64,000 nt of DNA from Rhynchospora pubera. Its lineage: Eukaryota > Streptophyta > Magnoliopsida > Poales > Cyperaceae. Positions within the stretch are counted from its first letter, which is position 1. Every line of letters starts with the position of its first letter. Position numbers and translations under genes: made by a program. The notes under the pieces are model-generated. The model saw nothing but the letters and a program-made list of their open reading frames with translations. It searched no databases and had not been told where the DNA came from. Below are positions 1-11,800 of this stretch, piece by piece. The stretch is from positions 744,001-808,000 of the forward strand of contig JAMFTS010000044.1 of assembly GCA_028095005.1 (NCBI GenBank). The letters run 5' to 3'.

Positions 1-626
1 GTTCGAGGCAGCAAGTGCACCAAATTTCGACTAAAGAGGCGAGAATAGAGGAGCTAGAAGCTGAACTTGCCGCTTACCAATCGGCTCAAGGGACACATCT
101 CCATTCAAACCAATGCGGAGCATGCGGCGAGGAAGGACACACATCTATCAATTGTCCTCTTGCCAAAATTGGTAACAGAGGGGCCCAAGTGAACTACCTA
201 CACAATGGGCCCCCTTATGGTTCAAAGTACCAAAATAACCCGCCAAATTTGTATAGGAATGCACAATTCAACAACAACAATAGAGACCAATCATTTCAAA
301 AGAAACCCTATTTCGAAAGGGAAGAAATTCCAATTGTTGTTCAAGAATTCATGAGTGAGCAAGAAAAGATTAACAAATCTATGGCTTTAGGGTTAGATGA
401 ATTGAAGGCCACCACCGATGAATTGAAGGTGACTATCAACGAATTTAAGGGAAGTGCGAGCACCTTGCAACGCTTGGAGCGTATGATGGAAGCACACTTC
501 TCCCGACCACCAGGCAAGCTTCCAAGCCAACCACAAGTCAACCCAAGTGCAGAGATCAAAGCCATACATGTCCTACGAAGCAGCAAAGAGTACCAAGATC
601 AGCCCGTGCCTACCAACGAAACAGTT

Positions 627-760
627 CGACCCTCAGTTCGGACCGAACCACCTCCAGTTCGGACCGAACCACTTCTAGTTCAGGTCGAACATCCAGTTTT
701 GGAGCAAGTGACCTCACCATGCCCAGTTCGGTCCGAACAGCCCCTTGTTTGGTCCGAACA
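627..760. repeat. GTTCGGWCCGAAC palindromes within gag
   Basis: Perfect or near-perfect 13-bp palindromes lie at 636-648, 657-669, 727-739 and 746-758, with a weaker one near 678. They are translated (VRTEP, VRSEQ, VWSEQ). More copies follow at 1605-1760, 2583-2616, 4025-4360 and 5278-5312. The core CGGWCCG is constant; bases just outside often mirror each other (CTG...CAG, CAG...CTG). Confidence 0.85.
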
Positions 761-1604
761 GAGAGAAAATGATGCCCAAGGAGATGTCCAAGCCAAGGGG
801 AAGAAGAAAACGCAGCAACCTGAATCAACCTATCGACCCCCTGTCCCATTTCCTCAGCGACTTTTAAAGAAAAAGGAAGCTGAACAATTTAGGACCTTTT
901 GGGAGATTCTCAAGCAATTGAAGGTCAACATTCCATTCACGGATGTCATAGCTCAAGTGCCGATCTTTGCAAGATTCTTGAAAGAGTTATGCACAGGCAA
1001 GAGGTCCATGGAAGAACTCAAAACGGTGGCCCTAACACACAAGAGTAGCGAGGCTTTGAAAAGCAAGATGCCCCCAAAACTTGAGGATCCGGGTAGGTTT
1101 GCTCTTCCTTGCACTATTGGTAATGCAACAATTAAGCAAGCCTTGTGTGATATGGGGGCTAGTGTGAGTCTTATGCCCAAGACAATGTTTGACAAGATTG
1201 GTTTTGGCTAGTTGAGACCTACACGCATGACGTTGAAACTCGCCGATTCTTCAATGCGGTTACCATTAGGTATTCTCAAAGATGTGCCCGTCCAAGTGGA
1301 TAAGTTTGTCATACCGGGGGATTTTGTTGTGGTAGACATGGAAGAAGATAAGGAGGTACCTATAATTTTGGGACGCCCCTTTCTTAGAACCGCCGGTGTG
1401 AAAATGGATGCTCGAGATGGGACGATTGTGGTTAGAGTGGGAGGAGAGAAGCTCCGTTTCTCAATAGACCATGCTTTGAAATGCCCTGATCCCACTGACA
1501 AGTGTTGTATGGTCCAATGGGTCTCTAGAATCGAAGAATTTCTTAAGGATCACTCGCATGATGCTCTGCTCGACCCCAACAATGTCTGTCCAGACCAAAC
1601 TGTC

Positions 1605-1760
1605 ATACCTTCGGACCGAACCCTTTTTAGTTCGGACCAAACAACAGTCCAAATTGAAGAATCGAAGGTCACAGACACTCTGTTCGGTCCGAACAGAATC
1701 CTGTTCGGTCCAAACAGCCCCTTGTTCGGTCCGAACTGTTCTTCTTCGGTCCAAACTGAG
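1605..1760. repeat. Second cluster of GTTCGGTCCGAAC palindromes
   Basis: Copies at 1682-1694 and 1723-1735 are perfect; those near 1608-1620, 1629-1641, 1702-1714 and 1744-1756 have one or two changes. They sit in the frame's tail after the protease. The motif has no stop codon in any frame, so it can accumulate inside a reading frame. Confidence 0.85.
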
Positions 1761-2033
1761 ACCCCCAAAGTCAAAATCAAGCATCATCCAACGCCTCTTA
1801 GTCAAACGGACCTTGTTATTGCTGATTTCAAGCTAGATACAGGTCAAACAAAGAAATTGTTGGTGAACAAAGGAGCAATGGGGTACTCACTTGATGATTT
1901 GAAAGGCATCGATCCCACGATTCGCATGGATGAGACTATCTTGGGAAGGGATCGCATGAAAGACATCAACAACAAGGGCTATGACAAATCGCTCGCCGTC
2001 TCGCTCTCCGGGTCCGATCCAATCAAGACTTAA

Positions 2034-3789
2034 TGGAAAGATGGTCAAGCTAGGGACCTAAAACAAGCGCTTCTTGGGAGGCAACCCAAGGATTTCTCAA
2101 CTCTTCTCTCTTTTATTTATTTTGTCATTAAAAATAGAAAATACAAAAAAATAAAAAATAGAAAATCCATAAAAATTTGAAAAATAGAAAATAACAAAAA
2201 TAGAATTTGATGTTTTTGTTTGTTTGTTTGTAGGAAAATCTTGAGGCACAAACGAAGGAAGATGTAATTCGTGCTAGAGCACCATGGGTTACGCGAACCA
2301 ACTAACCCCGAACGACCTCATACGGATTGCATCAAAAGACTTGAAGATTGATAGAGCCATCTTGAAACTCGAGAAAACAAACTAGGAACAAAACGACATG
2401 TTTGAAAGCAAAAATTGGCTAAGTTCTCTTTTCCTCCTATTTACTTTTCTTTGTGATTGATTGCATTGAGGACAATGCTTGATTTAAGTTTGGGGGGAGG
2501 AAATAGGAGAAAATTTCGAACTTTTGATTGAAATTGCTCAAAATTTTTGCAAATTTGGATAATTTTTGAATTTCACAGCTTCTGTTCGGTCCGAACAGAG
2601 TCTTGTCCGGTCCGAACAGAGACATAAAAATTGGATTTTTGCCTAGTTTTGTTTGGAAATTGAATTGATATGCCTAGTTTCTCTCGATTTAGATTTTAAA
2701 TGATGAAACTCACACTTGAAACTGTTTTGAAGTCAAACAAACTTTTTCTTCAAGGACCTTAGAATGTTATGATATCTCATGATTAATTTTTGCACCAATG
2801 GGCCGAAATGAAAATATTTTGAGAAAATTAGAACTCGATCTTGGATGCTTAAAATTGTTAAATCAGTTTTAGTCGATTCTCACAAGTTTTTACCGAGTGA
2901 ACTGATTCGTGTTTGACAAACCTTTGTTTAAAAAGAAATTTATCGACTTCGGAAATTATGAAATGAACTTGGACTTGTTGAAAATGCTTTTAATCGCTTG
3001 AATCACCAACAAGCAATCTTAATGGGACAATAAAATCAAAATAGTTGTGAAAACGAGGATGCACCGAGGCCTTTTTCCACCAACTCAACCACAAATTGGA
3101 GGGTATTGGATTAATTACAAGTTGTCGGGAATTATAACTCAAAGCTCTCGAGGTATAATTGGGTAACTTGTAAATAATTTCTACCGGACCCGGTGTGAAA
3201 GCATTGGTAAAGGAGTTGTTGAGTATTATGGCCCAAGTGTACCGTGGCCATAGTCGAGCAACACCCGTCCAACCTCCCTAGCGCGTCATGTGCTAGTAGC
3301 AAATTCAAGGCCAATGACACCGCATTATATCCTCTAGGGTGTAAAGCCCCACGACTCGACTTACACGAAGAAAAAAAAATTGGTGAAAAAAGAAAAAGTG
3401 AAATTGGTTTTAAGAGAAGTTCATTATAAAATTTCCGACTTTGATAAAGGACTTTACAAACTTTTGTGAAAAATGAAAATGAACGGGTGATTGAAATTGA
3501 GATCGCATTTGAAATAACAAAGAGAAGCTAGAGTTCTAAAATTTGAGAGAATATTTCATTAGGACCAAGAGTTGCATGAATTAATTTGTAGAATACTAAA
3601 CTTGGTTCTTGAAATTAAATTTTTGTTTGACTTGTTTGATTGAAGTGTGAAAATTTTAGGCAAAGCAATTGGTTTCACGACATTTCTTGGTTTGAGTTAC
3701 GACTCAATGTTTAAAGCTTTAAGTACAGTCCAAAATTCTAAGCTTAGGGCGTTGCTTGAGGACAAGCAAAGTTTAAGTTTGGGGGAATT
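2034..3789 (+). other. Non-coding 3' internal region of element A
   Basis: No reading frame worth calling. It holds two gypsy 3' signature blocks, one near 2463-2500 with a G6 run and one at 3754-3785 with a G5 run directly before the LTR, the latter acting as the likely polypurine tract. Two further palindromes lie at 2583-2595 and 2604-2616. A poly-A/T stretch at 2125-2225 is low complexity. Confidence 0.6.
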
Positions 3790-5683
3790 TGATATCGTTA
3801 TTATTTGTGGGTATTTGGACCGTACTTAGCACTCAAATCATACTCAAACCATTCAATTATTTGATAAATTGCTATGATTTTCTAGGAATTGGCTCTACCG
3901 TCGTCTTTTCTCTTATTTTCAGGTTTCTCGACGATTTCTAGTGGATTCTCGAATATTAGATGGATTTTGGCACTTGGCATACGCTAGACGACTCATTCCT
4001 AGCACTTGGAGGCAACATCAAAGCTACTACTCGGACCGAATGGAGTTTTGCTCGGACCGAAGGCATCTTTACAGAACAAAATGAGAGTCTAAGGAAAGTA
4101 AATGGCTAAATAGAGTCAACATCATTGTAGAGCTCAACCTAAGCTTTCCAACGGCTTTTGAATCACCTAAATCGGAGTTCGGACGAAAGAGATATGGCCA
4201 AAATACCACATGTATTCAAAGATGGAGTCTCAGTTCGACCCGAACAGATCCAGTTCGACCCGAAGTGCTCTAGTTCGGTCCGAACTGAGGTCATTTGGTC
4301 CGAATTGAGCTGTTTTGACCCAAATTAGCCCTGTCCAGTCCGAACAAAACTTGTCCAGACCGAACCGAGAGCTGCCATGGCATATTTGGAAGGGTTTTCA
4401 CGCATGGAAACTCGATATTTTGGTATGTCTTCTTGCCATAGCGCCCCAGCCTCCTTTCCAAGCCAGAAGACCACTATATATTCGCCCCAAGGCCTGAAGG
4501 AAAGGAAGTCTACCCTCCAGAACACAATTCCACCTTCCTTAGGTGATTCCACCATTGATTTCATCGAGCAACCAGATTCTTGAGGCGACGGCAGCAAGGA
4601 GAAGGTTGGAGACACGCCTTGCAACACCCCACTGCCTTTGATGATTGAAGATCGAGCATAGAAAGACAACTTGGTTTATTCTTCCTATGTTTTTATCTCT
4701 AATTTCCATGGGCTTGTATCTTGTGATTTCTACTCTTGTTATTGTTTGTTTTAGTACTATGTTAGGCTAAATATATGTTGTCTTAGGGTATGGATGTAGT
4801 TTAGGTTTAGTTTGATGTTATGACTTGATATGACTTGATGTTTTGCTTTATGATCTATTTATTGAGTAGTATTTTAATTGCTTGTTTAATTCCCTTGTTT
4901 TGACCTGATTTACTTCTAAATAAAGGCCTGTTTAGTTAAGTTACAAGGTTAGGTTAAACAATTAGGATTAAATTAAGTACTTGGGATAAGTCGAAGATTC
5001 GAAAGAGGAGATTAGCTAGCACTGAAAGGTGTAGTTTCTAAGTTGGCTGAAAGGCAACTTAGATATCCCTAAGAAAACAAATAAATAAGACATAGGTTAA
5101 TTAAAATACCGACACGAAAGTTTAGGTTTAATTGGTCTATGTGGGCAAAGTAGAGACCTGTACTAATTTCTAGTCCAAAAGACGACAGTTGAGGATTAGG
5201 TAATGTAGCTATAGCCGATCTGAGCCCTTCATAAAGTTAAAACTCAAGTTGTATGGTCATAACTCAACATACCAGCCTCTGTTCGGACCGAACAAGTCGT
5301 GTTCGGACCGAACTGACGGCCTATGCTTAGATTTGTTGTTATTTAACGCGACAGCGAGCGATCCAGCAAATCGAGGACTAAACCTAAGTGAATCCTGACC
5401 CCTAAGACGCCTTATTATACTTGAAAAACCCCCAAAATCTACTTACTTTAGTTTACCTTATTATTTAGAATCAAAACAACCAAAAATATCTACTTAATTG
5501 CATTGTTATTTACAACACTCTCACCCTTATTTTATTGTCTAGCTTCATAAAAAAAACAAGTCCAGTAATCGTTAATCCGTCCTGTGGGTTCGACCCTAAG
5601 CTTAACTCCGAACGACTAGTGAGGTTAGGTCTAGGTTTATAAATTTATTTGATTCCTAGGTTTAAAGCCTTCATCACCCATCA
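3790..5683 (+). repeat. 3' LTR of gypsy element A (about 1.9 kb)
   Basis: Starts TGATATCG right after the purine run and ends ...CCCATCA. It shares its skeleton with the LTR of element B: a 'TAAAGGCCT' block (4919 here, 8055 in B) and a terminal block with GGTTCGACCCT (5587; CGATTCGACCC-like in B at about 8750). It contains palindromes at 4025-4065, 4230-4360 and 5278-5312. The second LTR lies outside the window or is lost, so the ends are inferred from TG...CA and the polypurine tract only. Confidence 0.65.
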
Positions 5684-5859
5684 CAGTTCTGAGCCAGTTT
5701 CAGGTACGTTTTTCTATTTTTCTCTCCTTTATTTTCTTTCTTGCATCTACTAGGACTAGGGACAGTCCAGTAGATAAGCTTGGGGGGGTCAAAGGATCGA
5801 AAAATTGAAAAAACGGATAACTTAGAGCATCTGCATAGCATATTGCCAGTTTCAGACAG

Positions 5860-6050
5860 CATTGGAACGGACCGTCCCACCAATGGGGCGACCCGTCCCA
5901 ACAGGGCGTCCCAGTCTAGAACAGCCCGTTCCAACACTGTCTGAGCATTGAAACTAGTCAAGTATTGTGTCTGGGACGGTCCGTCCCACCATCAGGACGG
6001 TCCGCCCCAGTGGGTCGTTCCACGTTAGAACAGGTCGTTCCAGACACAAT
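5860..6050. repeat. GGGACGGTCCGTCCC palindrome cluster in element B
   Basis: A perfect 15-bp palindrome lies at 5973-5987 and a near-perfect one at 5864-5878. Around them are about six weaker copies (CGACCCGTCCC, GCCCGTTCC, GTCGTTCCA types). The same family recurs in this element's LTR at 7375-7510, 7740-7790 and 8398-8530, and in the inverted LTR at the right window edge. The core CGGWCCG equals that of element A but the arms are GGGA/TCCC instead of GTT/AAC. Confidence 0.85.
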
Positions 6051-7163
6051 GCATTGGCAGTTTTTGTATATACATGTAGGATTTGCATAATTAAATCATT
6101 CTAAGTTGCATTTAGGATAATTCTAGGGATCATTTAGCTAAACTTAATGATTGTGACTTAGGAAATTTGGGCAGATTCTGAGAAAAACTAAAAACTTTGT
6201 TGAAAATTTGCAAAATGAATTTGACTAAACTAATTTGAGGCAAGCTAAGGATAGTAACTTTCATTTGACTTAGGAGTAATTTTGCTAAGCATTGGATAGT
6301 TAATTTCAAAAGCAATTATACGGTTGTATTGAATAGAGCCGGCAAAGGGCTTGATTTAGTTCGCCTAAGATCATTTGAGTAACTCAAAAATAAGGATAAC
6401 TGTAAGATGGTTTGCACAGATTTTCAGAAACTAAAAACCTTCGCAATTTTCTTTTCAAAATCAAAATAAAAAAAAAATAAAAAAAATGGAAAAACCAAAA
6501 ACAAAATAAAAAGGGGAACTAAAAAGTGGTGCAGTGCCATGGACACTGTAGGAGGCTATAGGTACTTGCGGATTAAAAGAATTCCATAAACCATGGGTAA
6601 GAAACAGAAAGAGATTCATGGTATAAAAAAAAAATAAAGAGGAAAAATCCTCTAAAAATCCGCTCTTATCTGGCCGGCTTCTCCGCCTCGGGAAAAACCT
6701 CCTTGCCCCAGGAGAATTGTATCTTGTAAATAATTTTTCTTTTTAAGTTATTTAAATTTCTGGTTTGAAGTATCGTAAGTCTGTGCAAAACAACTTGGAG
6801 TTATTCTGAATTATTTGAGTTGAGCAGGTTCGATCCCGTTTCTACTTGATTTCTAACTGAATAAAAACTTTGAAGAATTAATTGATTTAATGCTTAGTGA
6901 AATGAAACAGAGTCAAAGTGATGTGAGGATCTTTGGTTTGATTTCAGAAAAAGTTAAGTCACTCAAAAATAAAATAATTTGGTCTTAATGGTAAAACTTT
7001 TTGAAAATGCCCTTGTAACTTAAAGTCACAATCACTTAAGTTTAAACTGAAAGGATTCTTTGAACTAGTTAGTACACAGGTATTTGAACTCAATTAGGGT
7101 CTAATTCAGGTCTATTTCTAGAGTTTTGCTTGGGGACAAGCAATGTTCAAGCTTGGGGGATTT

Positions 7164-8833
7164 TGATGTACGGTTTCCGTACTTGATTTTCAGCCAGAAT
7201 AAGCCCCTAAATTCGTTCAAATTACTTGTGTTTTTACTCATTTTCCTTTAAATTGTGCTAATGTTAGATGTAGGAAAGTTCAGCCGTAGCCCGGCAAGTT
7301 TTTTATACAGGTTCATCACACTTTGGCGCGAAAAAAAGGAGAAAATCGACTAAGTTGCACAGAACCAGCAAGCTGGAACGGGCCGCCCCAATCATAGGAC
7401 GGGTCGTCCCACCTCAGTGCAGACGCAGGCATAGGAAATCCAGACGACGCATTCAGCCCATGCTGGGACGGGTCGCCCCATGTTCAGACCAGGCCGTCCC
7501 AGTCCACAACCAGGCCAGAGAGCTATTTCGAGAGTGCCAAATATAGAGTGCCTGATTTGGTGAGGCGGTTTCTTCAGTTTCCACCGCCTTTCTGGGCCAC
7601 TATGCCACGTTTTGGAGCTTCCCAAGAAGCCTATATAAGCTCTGTCCTGGCTCCAAATCAAGGGAGTCGAAATTTGCTAAGTTTTGAGAGCCAGAAAGGA
7701 GCAAGGCAACCACCCTGTCGAGACGGCCATCCACCAACCTGAGACGCACCGCCCCAGGATCAGGACGGGCCGCCCCAGACAGGACAGAGCTTAGGAGATA
7801 GACGATTTTCGAGCACATCTTGTTGTAACTTGGTTTTTCCTTTTTCTTTGTGTTTTTGTATGATGAAACCTGCTTTTTCTTGCATGGAGTAGTTTAATTT
7901 AGGGGCTATGGTTCAATAACTTTTCTTTTAGTTGTTTGTTTTGTTTGAATACTTGATTAGTTGCTAAGTTAAGTTGCGTTCTTGATTTCTGAAATTTGAT
8001 TTTATCTTTTTGTTGCAAATTGTTAATGTTAGATTTGGCTATTGCATTAAACAAAGGCCTAGTTTAATTGTCAAAACAAAGTCTATCTGCAATAACAAGT
8101 AAACAATTAGATCACTTAGGTAGGCGATATCTGAAAGGATTAAACCAAACTTTAAGAAATTAGAGTTTTACTCAATAAATCGAAAGATTGAGAGTTTACC
8201 AAGACCCAGAAATCAGTTGGAAACATCTAAACCAAGAAACGAGAGTTGAAATTTAGGAGTTTTTAGGATTTGTCAAACAGAACCCCACAACTTGACCTGA
8301 ACGAGAGTTAGAGCACAAGTCTGTAGGTTAGGTTTGATACAATCCACGTAAAAACACTCAGCAAATAATTAAGTAGGATGACGAGACAAACATCGGATGA
8401 TTGGAACGGCCCATCCCAAGGTCAGGACGGTCCGCCCGAGAGGGGGCGTCCTGGCCTAGAACGGACAGCTCCAACCATCTGACAGGGTTAGGACGGCCCG
8501 TTCCAGAGATGGAACGGTCCGTCCCAGCCTTGACAGACATGAAAAGTTAGCCAACCTGAACCCCTAATCATTTGTTAATTATTTAAACTTTAAATTAACC
8601 AAGTTTTTATAGGGAATTAGAATTTTAATCATGTAACTGCTTTTCGCCCTTCAGTTTAGATCTGTTTGAAATTTGAATTGTTTATTTAATCAAAAGAATT
8701 TAGATTAATACGAATTGTTTAAACTCAGAAGAGGAATAGTCCGTCCCCGTGATTCGACCCTTAAACTATACTGCAAACGAATTAGTATCGGGTTTTAAGG
8801 AATTAATTTGACCAGTACCCTCAGCACCGATCA
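7164..8833 (+). repeat. 3' LTR of element B (about 1.67 kb)
   Basis: Begins TGATGTACGG after the polypurine tract and ends ...CACCGATCA. The end is supported by an independent inverted copy at 63630-64000, which matches the last ~370 bases closely and stops matching at the same CGATCA. Sequence right of 8833 is unique, as expected for host flank. It holds three palindrome clusters. Confidence 0.75.
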
Positions 8834-11800
8834 AGCTTCATAGCACTTTAATTTGGCGTCGTCTAGTTTTGTATATTAAGAAATACTTGAGCTGGAATCT
8901 AGTGTCTAAACGGATCAAGTTTTGTCCTTAATTAATACTCCCTTTCTTAATTGTTTTTTCCAACCAGTTTGTACCAACTATAAATTATGGTTGTAAGCTC
9001 ACTAGCCACCTTATGAGAAAATTCAGCTCATTATTTATTATGCAAATTATTTGCAAAAGCATCCTTCTCCATGCATATAATCTCCCTCTTGACACCACAC
9101 ATTATTTATTTCAAATATTTGATCTACATGAATAGAATTTTTCTTGATCAAAGAAAATTAGAATATGCCATTAATTCTGCATATAAAAAAAAATGACAAA
9201 AATAAATGCTGGGTGCACCTAACTTATTGACTGGTCTAAATCTTGACCTCCTCCATTGCTCCAAAATCTTTATAATTGGCTTGGCGCATAGACTCGAGTG
9301 GACCAATAATAAGCTTTTGCAAATTTTCATTATCATTATCAGTTTTAGTTTCTGGTGCTGTACTTGTACATGAGAGAATTTGTTCCGCAGCACCAATTTG
9401 ACCCCGCAATTAACCAACTCGGACTGTCCGATCGAGGACACGTGTTGGCATATTATTGGACTGATTAGTTAACCCCAACAAACCGATTTTTCAAAGAGGA
9501 AATTCAAAATTTAATAAATAAGGTGCTGTTTAAGTTTAAGATAATAAGCACTCTCAAGTAAAAGACAGAATTCTGATAAAAAAATATATAAGGAAACAAT
9601 CCCCCCCCCTTTTTTTTATTAAAGTAGATAGATAGCAATTGGAAAATAACAGACACTAATTGACAATGGTAAAAAAAAATTAGAACACCTGTCGGAAAAA
9701 AAAAAGTCTAGTGAATTGTCTTGTTCCAGATAGGTCCTTCAAAGAAAATAATATAAAGATATGAGAAAATAATAATAAAAAGAATAAAGTGTACAGCTAG
9801 GATTGAAATTTTTATGTCTAAGACAAAAGTTTAGGTCTACCAACTGGTTGTTAGAAGAAAGACGCCATCTTAACAGCATCCCTTCACTCTTTGTATCACA
9901 CCTTGAAGGTGTCTCCAACAAGCTCTTAATACTTTGATTTGAAGAGAGGTGAGGTTCCTCGTAAAAAAATACAATAGGATTTAAGAAAATTTTAACTTTT
10001 TCTCTTCTCCATTTTTTTTTTCCTGAGGAAACGGCGAACTCAACCACCAATATATTATTTTGTTTGTACGTTTTACTATTTATTTATTTATTTATTTTCG
10101 TACTGGAGCGCGGAGACATGCTACCATCAGATTGGGTGCGTTTGGATAGGTGTGGGAAGAAGGGAAGAAGGGAAGAAGTGGGAAGAAGTATTGGAAAGTG
10201 TGTAACTTTGTGAAGAGTTTGGATTGTTTATAATTTTTTTTCTTCTTCTTCTTCCTTCTTCTTCTTTCTTCCAACAATCCAAACACACCTATTATTCCGT
10301 AGCAGATTTAGATGTTAGAAAAATGAGATTTTCAAAATAATACATAATTTAATACGATCAATGAAATAAAATAACAAATATTATTGCACCAAACGTATGT
10401 ATGCTATACTATTCCAAAAATCACTTCTCCCATCAAGGGGCGGAACCAAGATTGAAGAATAGAGGGCGGAATTCAACTCCAAGTTGTTCGATAAAAAAAT
10501 ATATTTGTTAATATACTAAAAAATTACTTACTAATAGTATTAATAATAAAAAATATAAAAAATATATTAAATTTCTATTATCAATTGTCAATTGCTGAAG
10601 GAGAGACATTTATGTTTTTTTTTCTTTTCTAATTTATAAATTGTCCGATGACAGAGGAGAAAAGGGACCAAGTCAAGTGAGTTTTACTCTTTATTAGATA
10701 GAAAATGGACTTTATTATTCCAAAGGTAAATTAGATTTTCAATTTCTTGAGGGAGACCTTGTAGAATGTTAGAGTATGCACATGTGAAATTTTCGTACGT
10801 AATATCTAACAAATAAAAAAAAATAGAGTATGTCTAGCCTATGGCCGCTCTCTTAGTTCCGCCCAAGCTCCCATGCATATACGAGAAAAATGTATTGAAT
10901 CTCCCCATTCCACATAAACGACCCAGCTCTCTTGGTTTCGAAAGATTAATTTCCAATAAATATATTCTATATATGCATAATAAGAACACTATATACACCA
11001 GCACCAAATAAATACCAGCAGGATCATTGTTCATAAAAGAAATTTTAATTTTTGTATAAAACTCTGTTCAATTCTTATTTTCTCTCTTTTGGAATTTAAC
11101 CCGAATAAATGTCTCCATTATTTGTAGTAATGGAGGCCAGTAAACCACCATAAAAAAGCTAAGCAAATCACGTGCCAAAAAGAACAATTAGATTTTGAGT
11201 ATTTTAGCGTGCGAAACGTGTTCTGTCCATGGAGCCGTAACAAAAAGTGTTCCCAACAATATATTATTTTGGGAAGGCCATTTTCTCGAGAAAACCCAAA
11301 AATGTTTAAATTTGAAGATTAATTTTGTATGTATAAGTTATTCTGCACAATGTTCTGTACAACTTTGTTACAAGGCTAATTAAAAAATATCCTTATCCAC
11401 AATTGGAAGTTTAGATTAAACTATAGCCAATACCATAAGAAAAAAGTATAACTATAAAAAGTATGTAGTGCTGTAATAAAAGTATTGCAAGAGATTATAA
11501 ATGCTGCACTGTGATCAAAAGAAACATGGTTCCATGGAATATTTCCTAAACCTCCACCAATGTGTTGTAAAATAATAAGAAAATACTACTTTGTTTAGAA
11601 CGTGGGAGTAATTTTTTTAATGCTTAGAGTTCTAGGGAAGCAATGTTTCCTAATTTGAAGCCATGTAAAAATAAACAAATGAAAAAAAAATTGTACGGCG
11701 CTTTTATAGACAATTATCACATTTATTTATTTTTTTACTCTGTTTTAGTATATTATATGCAATGCCTAAGAAAGTAAATATTCATAAAACAGCTGGTTTT

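Larger units (their letters stand above)
1..2033 (+). pseudogene. gag-protease polyprotein of gypsy element A, broken by one stop
   Basis: The frame is open from the left window edge. It shows a CCHC zinc knuckle (C-GA-C-GEEG-H-TSIN-C, bases about 112-153), a proline- and Thr/Glu-rich linker in which VRTEP-like steps recur (about 630-760), the conserved gag-protease linker (PPVPFPQRL), and a retroviral-type aspartic protease with CDMGASVSLMP as active-site region (this clade usually reads D-L-G-A). A TAG at 1209-1211 interrupts the protease; the same frame resumes at 1212 with the protease C-half (VPIILGRPFL) and runs to TAA at 2031-2033. The tail after the protease again carries palindrome-encoded runs (FGPN and SVQTE types). 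No reverse transcriptase follows. Seen directly: zinc knuckle, protease motifs and the stop. Inferred: inactivity. Confidence 0.85.
1..5683 (+). mobile_element. Ty3/gypsy (Tat/Athila-type) element A, 5'-truncated by the window, no pol
   Basis: Read from left to right it holds a gag-protease reading frame (to 2033), a non-coding stretch with motifs typical of the 3' part of Tat/Athila elements (GGGAGGCAACCCA at about 2078, GAGGACAATGCTTGATTTAA near 2467, GAGGACAAGCAAAGTTTAAG near 3757 followed by a polypurine run), and then a probable 3' LTR (3790-5683). Reverse transcriptase, RNase H and integrase are all missing between protease and the 3' region, so this is a deleted, non-autonomous copy. 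GTTCGGTCCGAAC-type palindromes occur both in the coding part and in the LTR, which ties the two together as one element. The element continues left of the window, so its 5' LTR is not seen. Lineage is assigned from the protein pattern and 3' motifs, not from a tree. Confidence 0.8.
5684..8833 (+). mobile_element. Gypsy-type element B, truncated: 3' internal remnant plus 3' LTR
   Basis: Directly abuts the LTR of element A. The internal remnant (5684-7163) has no usable reading frame; it holds GGGACGGTCCGTCCC-type palindromes (5860-6050), an A-rich tract (6465-6520), and ends with GGGGACAAGCAATGTTCAAG and a purine run at 7133-7160, the expected polypurine tract. The LTR follows. Related to A in layout but with its own palindrome family, so I treat it as a separate element truncated at its 5' side. 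Confidence 0.65.

Noticed and set aside
341..849. Minus-strand open frames opposite gag (two of ~80 residues)
   Set aside because: They are shadows of the gag frame kept open by the stop-free palindromes; no start context or domain.
5684..5720. LTR A read as a 5' LTR with a primer site following
   Set aside because: The sequence after 5683 has no match to known plant primer sites, and a polypurine tract precedes the LTR, so it reads as a 3' LTR.
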